A stretch of DNA of 13,655 nt from Terana coerulea. Its lineage: Eukaryota > Basidiomycota > Agaricomycetes > Polyporales > Phanerochaetaceae. The notes beneath the pieces are model-generated. The model worked only from the letters and a program-made list of their open reading frames with translations. It did no database searches and was not told the DNA's origin. Positions 9,203 through 13,655 of the stretch are shown one piece after another (position 1 is the first letter of the stretch; each line of letters opens with the position of its first letter). Made by a program: the position numbers and the translations under genes. The stretch covers positions 1 to 13,655 of the forward strand of contig JAKOGH010000048.1 of NCBI GenBank assembly GCA_024811115.1. The letters are read 5' to 3'.

Positions 9203-9264
9203 TTCCGCTATGAGTACAGAGTAAGTGGTGATGCGAACAGGAGCTGACGTTGAGGCAGGCTTCT

Positions 9265-9276
9265 TTAGGAAAAATC
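9265..9276 (-). other. Gag/protease junction with possible -1 frameshift site
   Basis: On the minus strand Gag ends GAT TTT TCC TAA; the protease frame (TTT TTC CTA AAG) overlaps it by a shift of -1 over a run of five T (9274-9270). The change falls right at the Gag stop, as in many Gypsy elements that use -1 slippage for Gag-Pol. Because this copy is full of random frame changes, the site could also be decay. Confidence 0.4.
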
Positions 9277-10686
9277 CTTTTCAAGCCCTTTAGCGAGGTT
9301 CTTGTGCTGCTTCTTGTAAAGCGAGCTAATAAGGTTGCGAATAACCGTTTCTCCATCCTCATTGTCTTTGTCAGAGTCCTCGGACTCCTTATCACTAGAG
9401 TCATCGTTTGTGACAATGGTGGCCCGATGCACCGTGGTGTGCGGCTTCGGCTTCTTTCCATTGTCTTGATCAGATGATTTCTTCCTGTTGGTTGGACAAT
9501 TCTTAGCAAAATGTCCCTTACCTCTACAATTGTAGCATAGGCCCTTCTTCCTGGCCTCTTGCCTTTCCTCTTTAGTTCTAATCACATCTACATCCATCGC
9601 AACCTTGTCCCTGCCGGACTTGTGTGATTGGTGACGCTTCGTCTTCATTATTGTCGTTTTCGATGAATTTAGTCACTAAGTCGTACCATGCTGATAGCGT
9701 GGTTGGTTTCACCACTAAGCTAAAGCAAATTTGGTTCTTCATGTTGACAGGGATGCATTTCTTGAAGCTTTGAATGAGCTGGGCATCGGTATCGCTGCCT
9801 TTGAGCTGTAACGCGAGGTGTCTGAACTTGATCACTGTTTCCCTGATGGTGTCCTTCTTGTCTCATTCGGACTTGTTTTTAAGGTGTTCGATTTTCCTTA
9901 ATGTGTTCAAGATATCATTGCGTTGGACAAAGATTTTGTCAAAATCAATCCAGAATTCAGCGAGAGTGGCAGGATATCCTTTATCTGCGTATTCGTCGAG
10001 GTTTCAGATCTGCTCAAGATTTGGCTGACCCTTTGTCATGTAGGAGAGGGCGAAAATGATCCTCTCCTTTCGCGATGGCAAAGTCAGTGGGGTATGCTTT
10101 GAAATAAAGCTGGCACCCTCTTTTGAATTCTTTGACGCATTTTTCTGAGCCGTCAAACTCATCTGGAGTCCTCAATTTGGTTACTTTAGAGGATTTCTTC
10201 ATAGTTGATCCTGCCAAGGTTGAATTTGCCGTGATCGCAGCCTTGATATCCTTTATCCCTTGATCTACATTCGCAAACTTCTTGTCTATCCTTGTTTCCA
10301 TTGTCTGTGCTATTCCTTGCTTCCTTACCGACTTCCGGCTTGATATTGCTTGGCTTCCTGCTCATTGGGGTCTCGAGTTAGAGTGTAGAATTTGATTTGC
10401 TTGTCTAGACACTCGAGGAAGTGTTTGAAGGTTACTTCAACTTGATTGATGAAGACAGTGAAGAGTTCATCAATTTGGTTGGCAACGTAATTGGGATTGA
10501 CAGGATCTGAGGGATTGGAATCGGATGTGGATGACGAGATGATTCATTGGATTTGGTGTTGGCCTCTTGTACACAGTTTGTATCCTTTCGTGGGTCAGAT
10601 TGTCTTTTTATCTGGTGTGTTTCGGTTCTTGCAGGGGTTCTTGTTGCAGAATCGTACAATTCCTGTGTTGGTTGCGTAGTTGACAT
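9265..10686 (-). pseudogene. Gag polyprotein relic with CCHC zinc knuckle
   Basis: Starts at ATG 10686 (MSTTQPTQELYDSAT), 206 bp inside the 5' LTR edge. Coding sense continues through several frames: QIDELFTVFINQVEVTF near 10460, a lysine-rich segment then TPDEFDGSEKCVKEF (10301-10014), a retrotransposon Gag core with EFWIDFDKIF, HLALQLKGSDTDAQLIQSF and LSAWYDLVTKFIEND (about 9960-9650), and a last stretch (9648-9265) with the knuckle CYNCRGKGHFAKNC (C-x2-C-x4-H-x4-C) followed by a Ser/Asp-rich acidic region. The total of about 470 codons is normal for Gypsy Gag. At least four frame changes and several stops separate the pieces. It ends KDFS-TAA at 9265. Confidence 0.87.
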
Positions 10687-10853
10687 CTACTCCTGATTTT
10701 AAGTAGAATCGGTGTGTACAGAGAGTACACACAGTTTCATTCTGGTGTCTGCCGTGGTGGTTCGATGAGCCCTGTCCTTGTTATAGGACCAGGGTTGGAG
10801 TTTCGGGATAACTAGTTAAGTAGTCGGCCGTTCAGTGGGTTCTGGGTGACTTA

Positions 10854-10891
10854 GACTCAAAAGAGTCGGTCGGTTCGAAACTGCAATCTAA
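10854..10891 (-). promoter_or_regulatory. Putative primer-binding region beside the 5' LTR
   Basis: In element orientation the 20 nt after the 5' LTR are TTAGATTGCAGTTTCGAACC. They do not begin with TGG, so a standard tRNA 3'-end primer is unlikely. The complementary strand reads GGTTCGAAACT (10872-10882), matching 10 of 11 positions of the tRNA T-arm/B-box consensus, and a perfect 5-bp-stem hairpin (GACTC AAAA GAGTC, 10854-10867) lies next to it. This suggests an internal tRNA-fragment or self-primed start; not proven. Confidence 0.4.
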
Positions 10892-11254
10892 TGTTAAGAC
10901 CAGAGGTTGTTGTGCAATAAGTTAGACACTCGATGTGACTTTAAGGGCTATTACGGAGGTTTCCCTCTAGCACACAGAGACTGACCAGAGATATTGATGT
11001 TGAATAAACAAAGAAATCGCAGTTAAGGCTATGAGGCCTTGACTGGTTGATCTTTATACTACTATACAAGATGAAGGCGTGGGAGAGCATACTACGTATC
11101 CATACTAATGTTGAGACTAGTAGATGGGTCTGGGTAGGGTGTAGGATACACTACACTAGCTGAGTCATAGGGCATAGGGCGAGGTGAGTTATAAGATGTG
11201 AGCCGAGCTAATATTGCTAATCGTTCGAATAAAAGAATAATTCTGTCTGTAACA
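10892..11254 (-). repeat. 5' LTR of the retrotransposon (right copy)
   Basis: 363 bp, TGTTA...TAACA, gap-free against the left copy with about 8% mismatch. In element orientation it carries the promoter; the TATAAAG-like motif is at plus-strand 11052-11060. Seen on the plus strand this copy has more CG-to-TG/CA changes than the left copy. Confidence 0.95.
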
Positions 11255-11259
11255 CTGAG
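11255..11259. repeat. Target-site duplication, right copy (CTGAG)
   Basis: CTGAG directly after the last LTR base, identical to 5342-5346. Together they fix both ends of the element. Confidence 0.92.
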
Positions 11260-11641
11260 GGACAGTAGAGCTTTCTTAAGTAAAGCATGGGAAACCAGCG
11301 CTGCAATTACAGACATTAAGGCAACATCCATCTATGAAAATGCTGTCTACGGCCGTTGACGGCAGCTCCCGCCTACGTGTAAGAGTGTGTATGCATAGAA
11401 GGCCATGACTCGCTGCCCCGATGCCCTCTCGCTTATTGTCGTCATTTTTATTGGCTCTCTGCTGACAGATCGATTCCGTCTGCCATATCAGCTCCATCTG
11501 CCATCCGCGAATTGACTCTGCCTGCCTGCAGATCAACCCTGTCTGCCACAGAGATCGTAATCAAAAATCTACTTTTTCGTCTTCAGGGTGCCAACCACTC
11601 AAGCACTCAAACCTCAATGGCTCGCTCTCTTCTGCCAGATC
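11260..11641. other. Non-coding region with degenerate CTGCC repeats
   Basis: No gene is supported. Between 11468 and 11560 the motif CTGCC(A/T) recurs at 11480, 11498, 11518 and 11543 among GATC-type steps, like an older, more decayed form of the 20-bp array that follows. The short minus-strand open frames here have no recognisable content. Confidence 0.45.
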
Positions 11642-11786
11642 GATCTTGTCTCTACAGGAGCATGATCTCGTCTGGCAGAGTGTGATCTGGTTTACCGGAG
11701 TGCGATCTCATTTGGCAGAGCGCGATCTCGGCTGCCATATTTTGTCTTCAATGGTGCTCACCAATGAACCTTATTGGCTCGCTCTC
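11579..11786. repeat. Larger repeat flanking the 20-bp array
   Basis: A module running GTCTTCA...GGTG...CACC/CACT...TGGCTCGCTCTC occurs at 11579-11629 and again at 11744-11786, one on each side of the array. A related TTGGCTCTCTGCT sits at 11451-11463. The TGGCTC parts are about 157-166 bp apart. This suggests a higher-order duplicated unit that includes the array. Confidence 0.5.
11642..11736. repeat. 20-bp degenerate tandem array (GATCT...GGCAGAG)
   Basis: GATCT starts at 11642, 11664, 11684, 11704 and 11724, a first step of 22 and then exactly 20. The unit is close to GATCTCGTTTGGCAGAGTGC; alternate copies resemble each other more than neighbours do. It is a minisatellite-like array with no spacers. 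Confidence 0.8.
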
Positions 11787-12572
11787 GACTGCGCGAATGT
11801 TCTGCGGCCACCCAAATATGCCTAAGGCACCCTCTCTACCCGTTGACGTGCATCACCGCAGCGCGCTTTCCGGTACTCGTTATTTGCATTCACAGTGATC
11901 GCCACCGCTGTGGTATACAGACTAGCACCTGATTTCGCTGGCAGACTCCTCGCTGTTTCGCATCATAGTTATTTGCCTCACAGTATTGGCAGATGCAAGG
12001 CAGTATTGACAGGCCTTGGTCAGTCTAGCCGGGCAGCAAGCCTGAGCTCTGATCGGTTGAGCCGGGGGAGCGAAGGAGACAAAGATGCACCATTGCTCTT
12101 CTTTCTGATGACCTGACCCGCTATCCTCGCTCTCTATCATGCCGCGGGACGTCATGTGTATACTCATAGCGGCTTGATAACAGGAAGTCAGTTGTATATC
12201 TACTATAAGAGCCTCTAATAAGCCCTGAATACTGATTTTTGTAGTAAGTGCACAAAAGTTCATGTCACTCGCAGTTCAAGCTCACCAGCACTGCGCTTGC
12301 ACTAAGACGATGACGCTGCGTGATAGGCTAATGGCGTAAAGGGACGCGGAGAGTCGCCAGAGACCGAGCGCGGCGTCTGGACCGATCGGCGAGAAAGCCG
12401 GCGGCTTTGTGGCGTGCCTTGATCGGGCGTTTGTTGGAGCCAGAGGTCGAGCGAGCGCCGGAGGATTCGTGACGTCGAACTTTCACCAGGATGCCTTCAC
12501 CCCTCCGCGCCGCTTCTGCTTGGCGACACCCCTCCCGCACCTCGGCTTGCCAAATCAAGTCGCATACCAATA
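11787..12572. other. Non-coding region upstream of the membrane protein gene
   Basis: No supportable gene. A CTATAAGAG motif near 12202 is a possible TATA box, about 370 bp before the ATG at 12573. The stretch from about 12330 is GC-rich and could be leader or promoter. Minus-strand frames at 12328-12766 are Arg/Gly-rich readings opposite the promoter and exon and are not taken as genes. Confidence 0.4.
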
Positions 12573-13655
12573 ATGGCCTCTCGCACTGAACCAGACCATC
12601 TCGCGCTGCACCCGCATCCCTCCCGCACAACACGCCCGCTCCCATACTTCCACCCAACCCACTCACTGCTCGTCCCCGCTGATGCTCCAAACCCCAACCT
12701 CAGTGACGCCTCGGCCGCGACGCACTGGTCCTCCCGCGCGTCTCGTAAGAACCGGTACACGCCCAAGTCGACTTCTCTGCACCGTCACCGCTTCGAGGAG
12801 CATGAAAGCCCTCGCCCCACGCCGGCGGACGGCCCTCACTAAACAACCCTCCACCATGGTCGTCGAGCAGAGACTGCGGCATCCGGGCGCGAAGCTGAAG
12901 GTGCACTTGATGTGGGACGTGTCGTTCTGGGTCGCCGTCGCGTTCGTTGTGGGCTCCGCTGCTTGGGTGCGTCGCTCTCGGTTATCCCTCGGCGTCATGC
13001 AGCTTATATGATTACAGATATGTAACGGCCACCTGCTGTACACACCCTCTCGCCAACGCCGTCGCCCGAACATATGACCGCGGCGGTCTGGATGGCGTTC
13101 GTCGGCGGGACGTGCTTCTGGGTCGGCGCGTACCTCATGTACGTCGAGAGCCTGCCCGCGAACACGGGACACACCGAGCTCTACCAGTCATTCCACCAGC
13201 ACCTCGCACATACCCAGCGAAAGAACTCGGACGACGAGAGTCGCAGCGGGTCGAGCGAGGACGGCCGCGGGTTGGTTGAGAAGGGCGGCCACCACGGGGA
13301 GAAGAGGCTCAGGTGGTGGGGCACCGGGCCGCTGCGGGACATTGGCTTCACTGCGTCGTGCGTGCAGTTTTTCGCGGCGACCATCTTCTGGGTGTCCACC
13401 GTCACCGGCCTGCCGAACGTCATCCCGACTCTCAACGACACCAACACCGCCATATCCATCGTATTCTTCTGGACGCCGCAGGTGATCGGCGGCTGCGGAT
13501 TCATCGTCGCCAGCGTGCTCTTGATGCTAGAGGAGCAGAAGAAGTGGTGGAAGCTGGAGCCACTTAGGCTGGGATGGTGAGTCGCTTTCTCCCTGTTATC
13601 ACCACTCAACCTGACAGTGTCTGCGTCATAGGCAGGTCGCGTTCTGGAATCTCAT
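12573..13655 (+). CDS. Multi-pass membrane protein of fungal type (3' part missing, frame breaks)
   Basis: Proposed exons: 12573-12966, 13018-13576 and 13632 to the window end; introns are 51 and 55 nt with GTGCGT and GTGAGT donors. ATG 12573 opens MASRTEP. The N-terminal part is soluble and Pro/His/Ser-rich (PLPYFHPTHSLLVPADAPN, THWSSRASRKNRYTP), then VVEQRLRHPGAK. Membrane segments follow: FWVAVAFVVGSAAW, MAFVGGTCFWVGAYLMYVE, VQFFAATIFWVSTVTGLP, and FFWTPQVIGGCGFIVASVLL. A charged loop (about 13215-13312) separates the second and third. The last exon begins WQVAFWNLI, so more membrane sequence lies outside. I know the pattern from conserved fungal membrane proteins of unknown function and assign no role. 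Two frame breaks: one extra base somewhere in 12800-12835, and a net -1/+2 change near 13045-13050 (between NGHLLYTP and PSPEHMTAAVW). Coding sense is clear on both sides. Confidence 0.75.

Larger units (their letters stand above)
5347..11254 (-). mobile_element. LTR retrotransposon, Ty3/Gypsy type, complete ends, composite interior
   Basis: A 5,908-bp element bounded by two 363-bp LTRs, each starting TGTTA and ending TAACA, and flanked by the CTGAG duplication. The genes read on the minus strand: Gag with a CCHC knuckle, then retropepsin, then reverse transcriptase with a YMDD active site. The 5' LTR is therefore the right-hand copy. Gag-protease-RT order does not by itself separate Ty3/Gypsy from Copia; the Gypsy call rests on RT motifs such as the [12 protein letters not shown] and GLFEP..MFFG blocks. 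RNase H and integrase are not detectable. The space they should occupy holds a 544-bp LTR-like insertion and a decayed Cys-rich ORF. Every coding part carries stops or frameshifts, so the copy cannot move on its own. It is a mutated, non-autonomous relic with clean integration boundaries. Confidence 0.93.

Noticed and set aside
10854..10891. tRNA gene suggested by GGTTCGAAACT
   Set aside because: Only the T-arm-like piece is present; there is no matching acceptor, D-arm or anticodon arm around it, and it sits at the primer-binding position of the LTR element.
11642..11736. CRISPR-like array from the 20-bp periodicity
   Set aside because: The units abut with no spacers and are degenerate, and the genome is fungal. 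It is a minisatellite.
12328..13609. Minus-strand frames opposite the membrane protein gene and its promoter
   Set aside because: Arg/Gly/Ser-rich shadow readings without domains; the plus strand has membrane segments and proper introns.

Overview
The window looks like nuclear DNA of a filamentous basidiomycete, probably an Agaricomycete of polypore type. The host genes have introns of about 47-55 nt with GT...AG ends and CTGAC/CTGAT-like branch sites. Their exons are GC-rich with C/G third positions, and the protein families fit. This is an inference from sequence style, not from a database match.

Layout. (1) 1-620, + strand: the 3' part of a gene for the mitochondrial F1-ATPase assembly chaperone Atp11. 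(2) 621-1130: its 3' flank and the promoter of the next gene, with a TATA box, a pyrimidine tract and a 9-nt tandem repeat. (3) 1131-3244, + strand: an intron-rich serine/threonine protein kinase gene with all core catalytic motifs. Its reading frame needs two clear and one probable single-base correction. (4) 3245-5341: about 2.1 kb in which I can support no gene. (5) 5347-11254, - strand: a complete-ended Ty3/Gypsy-type LTR retrotransposon with two 363-bp LTRs and a 5-bp CTGAG target duplication. Its gag, protease and reverse transcriptase are decayed. RNase H and integrase are not detectable; in their place are a 544-bp LTR-like insertion with a 193-bp tandem duplication and a decayed Cys-rich ORF reaching almost to the 3' LTR. 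(6) 11260-12572: non-coding DNA with a degenerate 20-bp tandem array inside a larger repeat. (7) 12573-13655, + strand: the 5' part of a fungal multi-pass membrane protein gene, running off the window and also needing two frame corrections.

The three host genes have no evident functional link. The striking parts are the composite retroelement, the nearly pure transition (CpG-type) divergence of its LTRs, the duplicated promoter-plus-splice-donor cassette inside it, and the clustering of single-base frame breaks in two unrelated host genes. That clustering points to assembly error rather than pseudogenes. I found no CRISPR array, RNA gene or biosynthetic cluster.
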